From Sipunculus nudus (Eukaryota > Annelida > Sipuncula > Golfingiida > Sipunculidae), in the NCBI GenBank assembly GCA_026874595.1, contig CM049316.1:7950339-8014338 (forward strand): DNA of 64,000 nt, read 5' to 3'. The stretch's first letter is position 1. Each line of letters begins with the position of its first letter. This document shows positions 23,221 to 36,364 of the stretch, in pieces. The notes under the pieces were generated by a model. It did no database searches, was not told where the DNA came from, and saw nothing but the letters and a program-made list of their open reading frames with translations. The position numbers and the translations under genes are program-made.

Positions 23221-23925
23221 TTCAACGAATATGTGATTGTGGGTGGCGCCACAAGTCTTGTGTCCGGGAAATCTGTCCACGAAGGCAGAACATGCAAAAT
23301 TTCAGGCAGATACGAGGAACCACTTCTGAGATAATTGGATCAATTGGCGGCGCAGCCATTCTTGTCTTCGACAAAGCCAGCTAAGCTGGATCAAACATGC
23401 AAATTTTCGTGCTGATAATCCAACCGGGCCTAAGACGTGTAATTTTGTGGATGAACGCTTTGTGGATACGTTTATAGGTGGCGCCACCAGGCCTATGCAC
23501 AAAATTAAAGTATCCAAGATCTGAGGACATACAAAATTTCAGGCCGATACATTGAACCACTTTTGAGTTATGAATGGTTTCGCTCGAAGCAAACAGACGA
23601 ATGGACGCCATGCAAAAACAATCGCAGATGGCGCCACCAGTCTTGATTACGAGATAAAGGTATCCAAGATCTAGGAACAAATCAAATACATTAATTCACT
23701 GAGATATGTGCTATTATCACTAAAAAGATGCACATATGCACACTACGTAAAACGGATTGTAGGAGGCGCATCACATCTTTGTTAGGCAGTAGTTCACATG
23801 TGACCCGATAATTATGCCGGGTTTCAGAAAGAACCATCCAGGGGTCTCGGAGGAGTTCACCGGAAACGAACACGACGGCGGAACCCGCGTGAAAACATAG
23901 CGTCGGCGATATTCCGTTACGGTTT
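23220..23925 (+). repeat. Q-type repeat block with P-type right margin
   Basis: Four units with GGTGGCGCCACCAGG or GATGGCGCCACCAGT cores. The right margin has CAGTAGTTCACATGTGACCC, then GAGTTCACCGGAAACG and GTGAAAACATAGCGTC. It parallels P copy 2 (CAGTTCACATGTGACCC; GTTCTCCGGAAACG; CAAAAACATAGCATC). The two repeat types therefore share one terminus. Confidence 0.55.
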
Positions 23926-23929
23926 AACC

Positions 23930-26570
23930 AATAAATTTTACGGCGTCTTTATGAATCTAAAATATTTTTTATTTTTTAATGAAGGACTTTCGCAGGAGAT
24001 GATAATACCGAAAATATCATGAGTATCCATCACATTTTATATTTAACAGACTCGCTGCTGGTTACTATGCTTTAGTGATTTGTTTTTGGAAATTTGATAC
24101 ACTGAATCAGATATCTGTGTGCCTGGTTGCAACATAACAGTGAAGTGTTTTGATTCCCACTGAAATCTACTCCCTGACACTGTTTCATGGGGCACTTTGG
24201 TGAGGGACAGTGGGCTATGCCCCCCCCCCCCCCCCCACATACACTTTTTCTACCAGAGAGGACAAAGCTTGTGATATCCCCCACCACCACATTTTGCATA
24301 ATAAAAGTGTCATATTGCCATTAAAATAGGCGGTAATTTCAGTAGGTTATATATGAATTATTAACAAACGTGTTATAGTGTTAGATAGTTCCTCAAATAC
24401 CAATGACATGCATTATTTCAGAAATGACTTAAGAACCAAAATGATGATAATATGATGTGAATCACACATTTAAAATTGTTGGTTTCAGAAGCGAGAATAT
24501 TCCATTATTCTAAGCTAAAATTACTTCAAATTTACTTAAAATTAGAATGAAAATTATAAAACTGTTTCACGCCATAAGAGGGGACACATCATTCCCACCC
24601 AAGCCTTCGGCTGATACACATCCACAAGAAGCCCGGGGTGCCCCAACCCTCATACGGCTAAGAAAAAAACCCTCAAAATTCGTATCATCGTAAAACATGT
24701 AGGTGCATGTGGCGCAAAACGGCCCACTCTTACCAAAATTACTAACGTGTAGGAAACTTGACGAAATCTCAAGTCTTTCCTGACGAAAGAGCAAAATGGA
24801 TCTGAAGTCAACTAGAGTAAAATGTGTTTTGGCCATTTATCGGCCCTGAAACCAATAATAATCATGTTTCACCAAATAACGCCAGATTTTAATAAGGGTT
24901 TCCTTGGCCCATCTTCCACTCCTCCAAATGTTAGCAGAAACTCATTCAGTGGTTCTTGATAATCCTGGTAACGGGCAAACGAATAAACACAGGTGAAAAC
25001 ATAACCTCCTGGGAGGAACTATACTAGTCCTATTACTGTGTCAAGACGCGCAGAAAACCGGTAACGTTCCGATCATTTGGTGCAAGATGTAAGCATGACA
25101 ATTTTAGACCAGAATGTTTAAAGACAATGATAGCCAAAGCCAGCTCCTGCCAATTCTGAGATTAAGGTGGTCTCTTTGATAAAAGTCTGGCGCTTTGCTT
25201 ACGTGAAAGGCCATAGATGAAAACTCACCCGTGAAGGTCTCTAGATTAATAAAGAGAAATGGCTATAAATACAACCTGCGCAGACACTGAGAAGAAAGGT
25301 TAAATGAAGAGAAACGCCTCGCAGAGAATCAATAAACCAGACGCTCACACTGATGGAAGCCAGAGTACGAAACCGGGGGCGGTGACAACAGTCGTATATT
25401 ATAAGCAAGATACTGACATGTTTTGGAAAAGGATCCGTTGCTCGGTATGGATATATATGCTAGGTATCTTTGGGTGTAAATCAGTGCTGCTGAACAAAAG
25501 TAATATCCAGCAAAGGGGGATGATGTTACAGCTCTTAAAAAGGAATTTTCCCGGAAAATATATACACCTTCTTATAATTAATTATAGGGGTTGATGAGTT
25601 AATTTCTATTTCCAAATCAGGTGTTCCATTGATTCCGTGATAAGTGGGTGGTCAGGTTGTGGCCAGAAAACCTTGGGAAATGCACGGTATATATGAACGC
25701 TCTATGCGACAGAACACGATACCTGGAGCGCCATACATTTGCAGAAGATTTGCACACCGTGGGCACGTCACGCTATCCGCTGGCATAGTAACCAATCCGT
25801 TGATCTTACGTCTTTCTTGAGAAGCTTGGATTAATTTACTATGCCTTGTTTCTATAAGTGCGCGTAGTTCAACGTGTACGCAATACCAGTCACGGACGTA
25901 ACATGTTTATTGTACTGCTTCTAATACATGCTTACGCGACTCGTTTAGATACAATAAAAAATTATCATGTGGGATGGATTATAACTATAAAAAGAGACAA
26001 CAGGAAGGTCAGAGAGAAGAACTGTACAAGCATATAGAACACGAACATTGATAGACACTGTAGTTCTGCGTTGATTCTGTAGTTCATTGCGACGGATGAT
26101 CAGATCCCCCGTAGTACAAGGTATATAAAGCAGGTGGCTAAGCATGAAGCAACGTGTGACCTTATTTAGAGCTGACGGCATTAATGCTGACGTAACGTTA
26201 TACACGAGTATGAACGAAATAAGGTCGGTACCAGTTCACTCTGGCACCCTCAAATATTGTTTATTTAAATAGGGTCACCTAACATAATTTCCAAAAATAC
26301 ACAATTCATATTTACACGCACGTACCCTTCAAGACCCCACCCCAATGGTCCAAATGCTGGCGGTTAATTCGATCTTGTATACTACCAAACCAACCCTACC
26401 CCAGTTAGGGCCAGGATTGGTTTCAAACCTACTTAATAATGTGCATTTCTTTTATTTGTCGAAGTATCAGGGCTATGGGTTAACCATTGTCAATATGACC
26501 AATATCATTTGTTATCTAAAAATAACTTTAGATTTGAGTAAGGTAAACAGAAAGGTTCAATTTGAGAATT
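23930..26570. other. intergenic, no gene seen
   Basis: Contains a 19-C tract at about 24219-24237. Open frames of 60-96 codons at 24567-24836 (minus) and 25304-25594 (plus) have no recognisable domain or splice context. Confidence 0.4.
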
Positions 26571-26579
26571 AATACCGTG

Positions 26580-27854
26580 CAGGGTTGGCAGTTTTATCCG
26601 CAGTCGGTTTAATCCACTGGATAAATCCGGATTAATCTGGATCGGATAAAACAGGTTTTATCACGTTTTATCCGAAGTTTGTGTGTATACTGTCTGTGAA
26701 GTAGACATTTTATATAAGTTAAGCTTTCCACTGTAAAAAATACAATTCTTATTAGGAACATTTATGTCTAGTTAATTAAATTCTATGTGACTATATATTT
26801 ATACATATAACTCATTGTTTTTGTCACAGATAGTCATGACATGATTTTAATAATAAATTTGAAACTTGAAATTAAACTTGAAATTATTTCTCTTCATTAG
26901 AGAGGTCAGTTAGAGAATGACTTGTTAAAACATTATCACCTATTTTGTACATTATAAAAAAAGCTAACTGCAGTTCACGCATGTTTAATTAAACTCCACA
27001 ATGAGTGGTACTAAAGTATATCATATATTCACAGATAAGCATCTATTCTTATATCTGAGATAGATGTACATAATCGAGTCATTTATTGCATAAATAACTT
27101 GAGATATACAGTGATATCAGTCACTAAGTCAATAATTTTGTGGGGGCGACCTTTCAAGAAACAAATAATAAAAAAAAACTTCAAAAGCTATCTTGCCCAA
27201 GTAGGTTTCTCTGAATGTGGTGTAATAGTGCGATTCCTCCACTTTTTTTTGCCACTGGTAAGGCATGTATGTTTACACAAGGAGCCACATTCGGCCACTA
27301 TTTGACAACCATCCAGATATGACAGCCTGAGAGGAGATACCTCAACTGGATCAAAGTCATTCAGGCATCCGCCTCCACAGTCTCTCTGTAATTAGTTGTT
27401 GACTATTGGGCCGCAAAAGTCACCCTATAAGCCTGCCCTGTGACTATGATTAAATATTTGATGGCTGATCGAGGATGATGCTATAAAGATGATACATCCT
27501 AATGAGAAACTGACTACCAGCCAGAAAAGCAACAAAGAAGACGAAGGGACAGCTACTCATTCTGGTGTGTTGAACATAAGCTAACAGTGGATGGTGGCAA
27601 CAGAGAAACATGAACCTTGAGGAAATTGCCAATTTCATATAAAACATATATTGTTAATATATTAATAAACCTTCAGGAACTTATTTATCCAGATTATCAT
27701 TTATGTCAATTTAATTAAATTTTACAAGGTAATTCTTAGTTTGATCCAGTTTAATCCTGTATAATCCAGATAAAACTGGATTAAACCAGATAAAATCCAG
27801 TTTTATCCATTGTCCTGGATTAAACAAGTTTTATCCAGATAAAACCCAAACCTG
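26580..27854. mobile_element. hAT-type non-autonomous element
   Basis: 1,275 bp. The left end CAGGGTTGGCAGTTTTATCC is opposed by GGATAAAACCCAAACCTG. Flanking duplications are ATACCGTG (26572-26579) and ATACCGTT (27855-27862). Subterminal tracts are repeats of GGATTAAtc / GATAAAAC-type words in both orientations. No transposase ORF. Confidence 0.8.
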
Positions 27855-27862
27855 ATACCGTT

Positions 27863-29965
27863 GTTCAAATGAGAGCACAAAAGAAGTATGGAAAAGTCAA
27901 ATTCTCTTAAATTTTCCTATTCAGTACCAGGGACTAGTCTCAAAGCATGATTTCGCTACAAAACATTATATGCCGACAGATTTGTAATGTTATTGAAACT
28001 TCATGGACCAATGCAACCTATTGTTTGGCAACTTGGGATCACCATGAATAGTCCCAACCTGGAACTCCCCAATTTAAATACATATGTATTTGTGGGTACA
28101 TTTAAAGATTTTTAAGATATTTAAAGATATGCATGGACAAAATTAAAATTTCCTGGAATTTCAAAGAAATCCTGGAATTGGTGTAACCATGATATATTAT
28201 AATTCATCTTAGTAGAATCTCTGTGAATCTTCACATGAAGAACCTGTAGGACACCCCTCCCCCCCCCCCCCCCCACCATATTGGAACCACCCAATAATGG
28301 ACAATATTATAAAACCTGGTTTAATGATGCATCATTCAGGGAAATAAAATGTGGTTTAAATTTTGTTTTCCAAGGTTCTTTAAATTTCACCCCTCTGTTT
28401 TTCTTTCTTTTGGGTCAGGATTAAGACATCAATTCTCTGGAATTTCATATTCTGATGCTGGAAACACTAAAGAGAAGACCAATTCTTTTAGATTACACTT
28501 CACTCTTCAACTATTGTCAATCATTAATCATTCATTCTAGCCCATTCCATGAGCCTCATCAGTTTGATCAAATGTAAATTGACCAACTCATCAGGAGTGC
28601 AGGATAATATGAAATGTCCTGACTCCTTGTCACCTGGATGTACACTATGTACAGACCACTAACAAGCATACTTTGGCAGTTGCACCTAGAATTTTTTTTA
28701 CAATATGTATTCATGATAACACATCTGAGGGTAAAACTTTTTTTTCACATAATGATTAACAACAGGTTGTGTCAATATCACCACATTGTCAAAGTCCTGT
28801 CACACAAGGTTAACACAAGCTGCCAGCTGCTCAAGATTGTGTATACACGTACTTTGAAAATGTATCAAAATGTTAGGTAAAAACAGACAATATACATAAT
28901 ACTCGTGACTACCTTAAGCCATATGTATACACTGAACTTGTGAACATCATAGGGACACGGAGCATGAGCACAGTGATTTATACTGAATATCATACGTGAA
29001 CTTAAAAAGTGATTTTTTAAAGAGATGGAACCCTTTACAGTTATGATATTACCATGTGCAGATCTGCTCCAACCAGCCATCCTGAAGAACAGATTTTTCT
29101 GACAACTTTTAAACCTCGCTAAGGCCTTACCATCTCAGACATCTCAAAGGTTCATCCACCACAGTAACAATGTCACAGCCATGGTAAAATCCAGAGATCT
29201 GGTGAACTATACTTTTTTTTGTTTTTTTTTTTTAATTCCCTTCAAGTGGTCCCTGGAAGGGTGACACTACAGACTGGCTACCAATCACAGTGGGCCCCAT
29301 ATGAAGCTCACCCACAGATCATAACAGTAAACCCCCCCCCCCCCCCCCCCCCGATGCTACCCACCACCAATATATAGAACACTGGCCCAACCCAAACCAT
29401 CATGTAATTCTCTATCTCCCTCTAATATAGCTATCACAGTGCTCATTCCTTTACCCCTATGCTACCCATAACACATATTGATCACATTCAGACCCTTGAT
29501 TGTGAATGCACAGACCCTCCGCACCTCAGTTTGTAGCCCTTTCAATATATTTTAAAATTTTAAATGAAATAATGTAAAAAAGAGACTGCCAGGACAGTCT
29601 GGTCGTGAACAAATATAACATCTAGTACCACAACAGGACATTAAGTGCTGGGGACACCATATTAATAAAACACACCAACAGGGTACCACTGGCAACAGAT
29701 GTGTAACAGGTCTTCGTATACGTTTTAACTTCAGGGGGGAACCAATGAAACAAGCATTTGATGCACAAGTTCATAAGTCATAATGGGTCGTATCACTTTT
29801 ACTCAGTAAGCCTGACTTGTGTAACAAAATTTTAAACTTCCCATTAAAATTTCATTCACCATACAAAAGCAGTAGACTTCACATTGACCACTCAATATCC
29901 ACGTACACCTCTATCCATTCCTGGTTGGCAAATACTAGTATGACGTGAGCCATAATTGGCTGGGT
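27863..29965. other. intergenic, 3' side of the kinase gene
   Basis: Contains long C tracts at about 28257-28275 and 29333-29352. The part nearest 29965 would hold the kinase 3'UTR (minus strand). No other gene was seen. Confidence 0.4.
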
Positions 29966-30964
29966 TTAACGGCCCGCAGTAGCAGCTGCTGTTGTACTCG
30001 ACTGAGCCTGGGCCGCTGCCGCCTTCTGTTTGAGCATGGTCCAGTCAAATATGTAATCGTACTGATAGTTCAGGGTACGAAAGAGAATTCTGAACAATGA
30101 GCGCAAATACATGTAGTCTGGTGCCTCGTCAAAACGCAGGCCACGGCAGTAGTTCAGGTACATCGCAAATTCGGCTGGGAAGCCCTTACACAGCACTTCT
30201 ACAGGGGTAGACATTTTCTTTTCACTGATTTTCTCGTACTTTTGTTTCTTTGTTGCAGCTTTCAGTCCTTGCCATGGCAGAGATCCTCTGTTGAAATACA
30301 TCAAAACATAGCCCAGAGATTCCATGTCGTCTCGCCGGCTCTGTTCAATGCCCAGATGTGCATTAATACTCGCGTAGCGTGCAGTCCCAGTCAAATTTTT
30401 GTCTTCCCTGTATGGAATGTGGGTGCGAGTGCGAGTATCTCTGTATTTCTTGGCTAACCCGAAGTCCACCATAAAGAGCTTGTTACAATGGCGGCTAATG
30501 CCCATGAGAAAATTGTCCGGTTTAATATCCCTGTGTATGAAGTTTTTATTGTGAACGTATTCAATCCGACTGATCATTTGGTCTGCTAGCATGAGCACTG
30601 TTTTCATGGTAAACCTGCGAGAACAAAAATTGAACAAATCTTCCAAGCTTGGCCCCAACAGCTCCATCACCATGATATTGTAAGCTCTCTCCTGGCCATA
30701 CCATCTCACATGGGGGATACCCACACCACCAAATAACAGTTTGTACACTTTACTTTCGTACAGGAGCTGTGGATGGCGAGCTTTGACGGGTTCTAATTTC
30801 ACAGCTACTTCCTCGCCAGTCTCTGTATTTATACCCAGGTAAATGTCACCAAAAGATCCACTTCCTATTTTTCGGACAAGCTTGTACCTCGCTTGATTCG
30901 GGTCCCCCACGATAAATTCTGACCGGGAGAGGGGCTTCTGCCCCGATGTGAGATCGAAGGACAT
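29966..30964 (-). CDS. CSNK1A1: casein kinase I alpha-type Ser/Thr kinase, intronless
   Basis: Complete 332-residue kinase in one exon. It has the glycine loop GSGSFG (34-39), VAVK Lys56, HRDIKPDN (catalytic Asp146), DFG (Asp167) and the CK1 signature [19 protein letters not shown] (196-213). The stretches [20 protein letters not shown] and [20 protein letters not shown] are those of CK1 alpha rather than delta/epsilon. CK1 alpha phosphorylates beta-catenin and other primed substrates in Wnt and Hedgehog signalling and cell-cycle control. The start is placed at ATG 30964 (context ACAATGT); an in-frame ATG at 31039 would add 25 unconserved residues. Odd points: five extra residues (DPNQA) after FIVG, Ala/Gln/Thr-rich tail lacking the usual vertebrate C-terminus, and no introns, which suggests a retrocopy kept under selection. 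No frameshift or stop breaks it. Confidence 0.93.
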   Translation of the reverse strand: MSFDLTSGQKPLSRSEFIVGDPNQARYKLVRKIGSGSFGDIYLGINTETGEEVAVKLEPVKARHPQLLYESKVYKLLFGGVGIPHVRWYGQERAYNIMVMELLGPSLEDLFNFCSRRFTMKTVLMLADQMISRIEYVHNKNFIHRDIKPDNFLMGISRHCNKLFMVDFGLAKKYRDTRTRTHIPYREDKNLTGTARYASINAHLGIEQSRRDDMESLGYVLMYFNRGSLPWQGLKAATKKQKYEKISEKKMSTPVEVLCKGFPAEFAMYLNYCRGLRFDEAPDYMYLRSLFRILFRTLNYQYDYIFDWTMLKQKAAAAQAQSSTTAAATAGR

Positions 30965-33900
30965 TGTAACTTGCCTGATTTGAGATTCTTTGGACGATAT
31001 AATTTGTATTGCTTCAGAAACCCTCGCCTGTCTACGCACTTGACGACGAGTTGTACTAGCTCCGGGGTCAGGTTGCCATCATCAGATACCCCACAAGGCT
31101 TTGCGTCACGCATGCCTAATAAGGTTTGGCCGCTTAAGTCATGCACAAACAGGCGCAGTGATGAAATGATGTGAACAACTGCGGGCGTGGCCGGGCATCC
31201 GTGAACACACAAATGTCTTGCTATTCATTAAGACCGAATCAATTAAATTTGTATAGTATATGGTATATCATAATTAAATCAGTGCAGGTTTGTATTTTGC
31301 GTCTTACTTCACAAGTTACCACATGGTTACCATGCACCAAGTCAAGAAATGCCAGAATATATTATAATTGAAAAATGGGTTTCAAATTCTTATGATAACA
31401 TATAACAGCATTGCAGCTCTTAGAAACAAATATTTTAGGTGTTTAATCAAATAATCCGCAAATATTAAATGGCAAAATATAGCTGCTGCCACTTAAAATA
31501 GCGATCTTAATGATAATGCTAAAATACAGAAAAATGTACAGAATTCTTGGGGAAATTTGCTTTCCCTCTTGTACTGTTCATTGGAAAAATAAAAAAAAAA
31601 CTTCAATTTTCTTCTTGAGCAGGGGATCGTTTTCTGTCAATGTGAATGTTTAGTACGTGTATTTTGGCTAATATGAAGAGTTCTGCTTGGCACAGATTCT
31701 TCAGTGAGATATTTTTTCTTCAATCTTCATTTTCTTACGTTTTGTATACCAGACAAAAACATCTGCATGGGGTACGTGTCACAGTAAGCCTTTATTAGTG
31801 TTGAAAATACCACAATCAACTTCCTGCGTGCATGCAGAGGCTGGGGTTGGCTGGCATGATACCTCCCTACCCAGTACACTCTACTTCGAAAGCGACTTAA
31901 TTGCACGTCTTGGATATTAAATAGGCCTATGCATGTAATTGCTTTGGAAGACTTGCAGCTCTACAGAGTAATGAACTATTCCTAGCATTCCTTTTTATTT
32001 ACACCTGACAATGATCTTATATCATACATACCGAGAAAAAAGATAAGATTAATGGGTTAAATTATGAAAATATAGAACATTTATAAAAAAATATAGAATT
32101 AATATAATTTAAATATGTTCACTGGAGCACAGGCCTATATTGAAGACAGCACTGAAAGAGTTGCATCTGCATAGGCTTTTGTAAATAAAAAGTGTTCACT
32201 CTCAAATAATAGTTTAAATGCAAAATTAATGCTGAGTTATAGCTCAGCATTCAAATGAGAAGGCAAATGCGACATTTTCATGTGAAAATCAAAATGCATC
32301 TGTATTTGAATGGAACCCTGATGTTATTTTACTCAGAGGACATACACATACATATGACTCCTAGGATACATAGGTTTTATATTGACTGGTTTCATTTTCA
32401 CATGCAGATATATTTTCTTATATGAATGGCTTAATAAATTATATATTTCTGGTACTGTGAGCCGTATAATTAGCTTTGGAATCCGGAATGATTCTGTTTT
32501 GTAAGACCTGGGTCCTTTTCTTAAAACTGAAATTAATTTTGTATTATTCGGTAAGTGTAAAAAGGATATGTTTTGGGGTGAATAGGTGAATTTTATGTAA
32601 CAAAAACTCGTAAGGCCCTGTGGTGCAAAGGACAACAATGATCCATGTTAGTATCTTAAACAAATGTGGAATATTTCATTTACAAGATAGAATGCTTGTG
32701 TATATATAAGAAGCCTGAAATATTTGCTTTATCGTATTTTTTTTTACGAAAACTGGAATACATAATGTTAACCATAGCTGATGTCACAGGACAGGCCTGT
32801 ATGCTGACGTCACGCTTGGAAGTTAAGGCAGACATACACCTAGAGACCTATTGTATTCAGCTTGCATGGACCTTCATAATGCACGACAACTTGCATGTCA
32901 AAGACGGTCTGTGTCACAAGGCAGTCAGATAGCTGACATTGTTAACCGTCTTATAGTTATTATTCTACTTCATATATAAACACAAGTTGTATATATGTAC
33001 GTATATGTGTGTTTGTATAAATTATAATATATGACTTGATATCCTACCGTTGGCTTTAAAATTTTATTTTCTACTTGTAGGATTTCAATGGAAAGTGAAT
33101 TAAAACTTCCAGCGGGAAAATGAAAATAAATAAAGGTTTTCAAATAGATACAATATTGTCAAAATACAGTCTATTTATCGTTAAAAGAAACTTTATTTGA
33201 ATCATGCATGCGTTTAAGTTTCACAATTGAAAAAAAATGAAAACTCAAATCTAGAATATGCATGTTATTGCTAGATAATAAACTTCGTTTGTATCAGATC
33301 AAAGCATTGCTATTTTTATGTCTATACCGCCAGTAAAAGTGAAAATTTATTCACCTAAACAAGGAGCTTATATGAAGTTCATATAAACTCCTTGAGTTGA
33401 TAAAGGAGGATAAATATTTAATACCAGACAATATATAAACTCATTCATATGAAGGGAAATTTTATAAATATCAAAATATTCATTTATCCCTTCCAACTAT
33501 ATCAGAAAAAGTCAAACAATTGAACACACATACATGATTGTGTATACAAATATAGATCAATTATAAATAAAAAAAATAATAATATATTATTATAATTAAA
33601 GATCCAATGAATAACAACATAAAGGATCAAACTTTTTCATCTGAGATGAAAAAATCAAAATATCTCTAAACCCTATTTACTCGTTGTCTGGGGCAAAATT
33701 GTTGGACAAAAGTAAACATTTAACATCCATGAATCTTAGAAAAAAAATATATAAATTTTTTAACTAAACATCTCAGTTATGGAAAATGATGTGTTTGTAC
33801 CTCCGTGAAACGCAGAATATTTCTTCAAAACCCCGCTTGTATAAATCACACCTAAACATTATGGCCTCTGCAAAGCTTGCAGGATGTATTTTCACCCATA

Positions 33901-34816
33901 TCTATTTATTTTTTATATGTTTGTTTGGGTTTTTTTCTATCTTTAGGATTATGTATAAACTCCAGAGCCGATTCCCACAAAACATGGTAAATACAGGGAT
34001 AGGACCTTGGTCCGGAAGGCCCCTTCAATTTTGGTGCTGATCCAGAAAAAAAGCTGGGGATCAGCCTTGGCGGAGGTAAGCGCTCTCCTGAGAGTCATTC
34101 CAGTTTTTGCAGAACTTATCTATCAATCTTTCACGCTCACATTTAAAATCCCATTAACCAACTGAGATGGATCTCCATAGTTGTTATACTGCGTAGTATG
34201 TTCATGTTAAATATAGTCAAGCAATGTTTATATCATTGTGACCTCGTAGAAGGTAAACAGAACGCATAACTCACGCTCTCTGAACACTATCTGCTGTTTC
34301 GGAGATATCGTGGTCGTGTATTGTAACAACTGTGGCACCTGGTTCAAAACCAGACCAGTGCAGTGTTTTGATGTGAGAGTCTGGGACAAGGTCAGGGTTC
34401 CTCATACAACATATGAATCTGGGTTTATTGTTGTGTAAAATTAATGTAGGCCACTGCGTTTCTTATATAAACTTTTACTATAAAGGTACACAAGTTTTAC
34501 CTATTTTATCTATTAATATATCCTGACCTATATTAATATCGTTTAAAACACTGATGAATATTAAATTTAGACCGCAAATGTATTACACTGGGAAAGGTTG
34601 CCCATTGCTAAATGTGATAAGTTATGTGAATAAGTACTTATAATATAATTACAATTCATCCATTTTTTCAACGACCCTTAAAAAATAACCATGTACTTTT
34701 ATTTACTAATTTTATGTACCAAATATAAGATACATGTAAATTATTTAATTTGTATTTTTTATAGGCCCAATTGGTAGTGAACATGCAGCTGTTCTCAGGT
34801 ATGTAGAAGTAAATGA
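30965..34816. other. intergenic, 5' side of the kinase gene
   Basis: 30965-31212 is more GC-rich and is probably the kinase 5'UTR/promoter. It carries a 115-codon frame (31212 to 30865, minus) overlapping the kinase start in another frame. The rest is AT-rich, with a near-perfect 33-nt palindrome at 33361-33393. No other gene was recognised. Confidence 0.4.
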
Positions 34817-36002
34817 AAACTAGAATACGGGTAGTCGACAAGCGACTACGTGTATCCGCCAAAATCAGAGTGGAACGGGTGAAGTGAGGCATGGATTGAG
34901 TGGCAAGGGGAAATAGAGTGAGGTGTGTTGCATATTAGCATAGTTGTCTGCAGCCGAAATGTGTATGTAGGTTGCGCCACCTACCACAAATCCTGAAAGC
35001 TGTCCAAGTTGTATATATGTGCAAAATTTTAGGCAGAAGAGTCAAACCACAACAGAGATATGAGTGATTTTATCACACGGCGGACAAACAGACGGACGCT
35101 GTGCAAAAATGGTTGCAGGTGGCCCCTCCAGGTTTGTGTATGATAAAGAGCTATGTAAGATCTATACACATGTAAAATTTTGGCCCCATTGGTCAAACAG
35201 TTCCCGAGATATGAGCTTGGATGTCTGCAGCGTAAACTAGAATGTAGGTGGCGCTGCCTGTCATAAAATCAAGAAAGCTATCCAGGATGTATGAACCTGC
35301 AAAATTTTACGCAGTTATGTCAAACCACTACAGAGATATGAGTGATTTTAGCCCACGGCAGACAAACAGACGGATGCTGTGCAAAAATGGTTGCAGGTGG
35401 CCTCCCCAATTTTGCGTACGATAAAAGGCTATGTGAGCTCTATACACATGAAAAATTTTGGCCCAATCGGTCACACGGTTCCCGAGATATGAGCTTGGAT
35501 GTCTGCAGCGTGAACGTGAATGTAGGTGGCGCCACCTGTCATAAAATCAAGAAAGCTATCCAGGATGTATACGCATGCCGAATTTCAGGTGAATTAGTAA
35601 AACCACTGCAGAGATATGAGTGATTTTAAACCAAGGCAGATGAACAGATGGACACTGTGCAAACATGGTTGCAGGTGGCGCCACCATTTTTTGTGTATGT
35701 TATAAAGCTATCCAAGGGCTACATTTGCACCAAAAAAAAATTCATGATCGGTCAAAGGGTTCCCGAGATGTGTGGGTTTATGTATGGAAACAGACGCACA
35801 AATGGACGCTGGGCAGAGAGGAAAGGTCAGAGGTCAACGCAAATAGGTTAGGCACCAGTTCACATGTGACCCAATAATTGGTGTAAGTTTCGGAAAAATC
35901 CATACAGTAGTCTCAAAGGAGTTCTCCGGAAACGGACGCGGCGGCGGCGGCGGAACCCGGTCAAAAACATAGCATCCGCAAAACTTCGTTTTGGCGGATA
36001 CA
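34817..36002 (-). mobile_element. P family Helentron-like element, copy 2 (best preserved)
   Basis: Read on the minus strand, the 3' end has the hairpin GTAGTCGCTTGTCGACTAC (34831-34849), then CCGTATT and CTAG before a T run. Just inside is TTTTGGCGGATACACG. The 5' end opens with the inverse TATCCGCCAAAACG, itself part of a hairpin (about 35973-36000). The core has seven or eight half-units with GGTGGCGCCACC (for example 35525 and 35674). Hairpin plus CTAG, subterminal inverted repeats and tandem core are the marks of Helentron-associated elements. Confidence 0.72.
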
Positions 36003-36364
36003 GTTACCAGGTTACGTCACAAATGTGGTTGTTGAAAAGTGACAAAGGAAGTCATCTAAAAAAGAAAGTCGTTTCCGGTGTAATGTTGATATCACGTATG
36101 GATCTTTTTCATGAAATAACAGAATAAATCATAATTTCCGAAAAAAAAAAGAATTTTCTAAGGTTAAACAAAAACGCACTTTACGTTTGCTTTAACACAT
36201 AAGACTATATATATTTTGTTTGGTTTAAAGTTTGTTAATACGATCCAGGAATATGGATCATATATATATATATATATATACATGCATGTGATCTGTTAAA
36301 TGTTATACGTGGTGTGTGCATCGTCGTCTCGAGTGATTGAAAAACATATGACAAAATATACAAT
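36003..36364. repeat. AT-rich spacer with (TA)n at 36259-36281
   Basis: Short TATA microsatellite in otherwise featureless sequence between P copy 2 and the LINE fragment. Confidence 0.7.

Noticed and set aside
30242-30457. Plus-strand open frame over the kinase
   Set aside because: Antisense shadow of the CK1 coding sequence.
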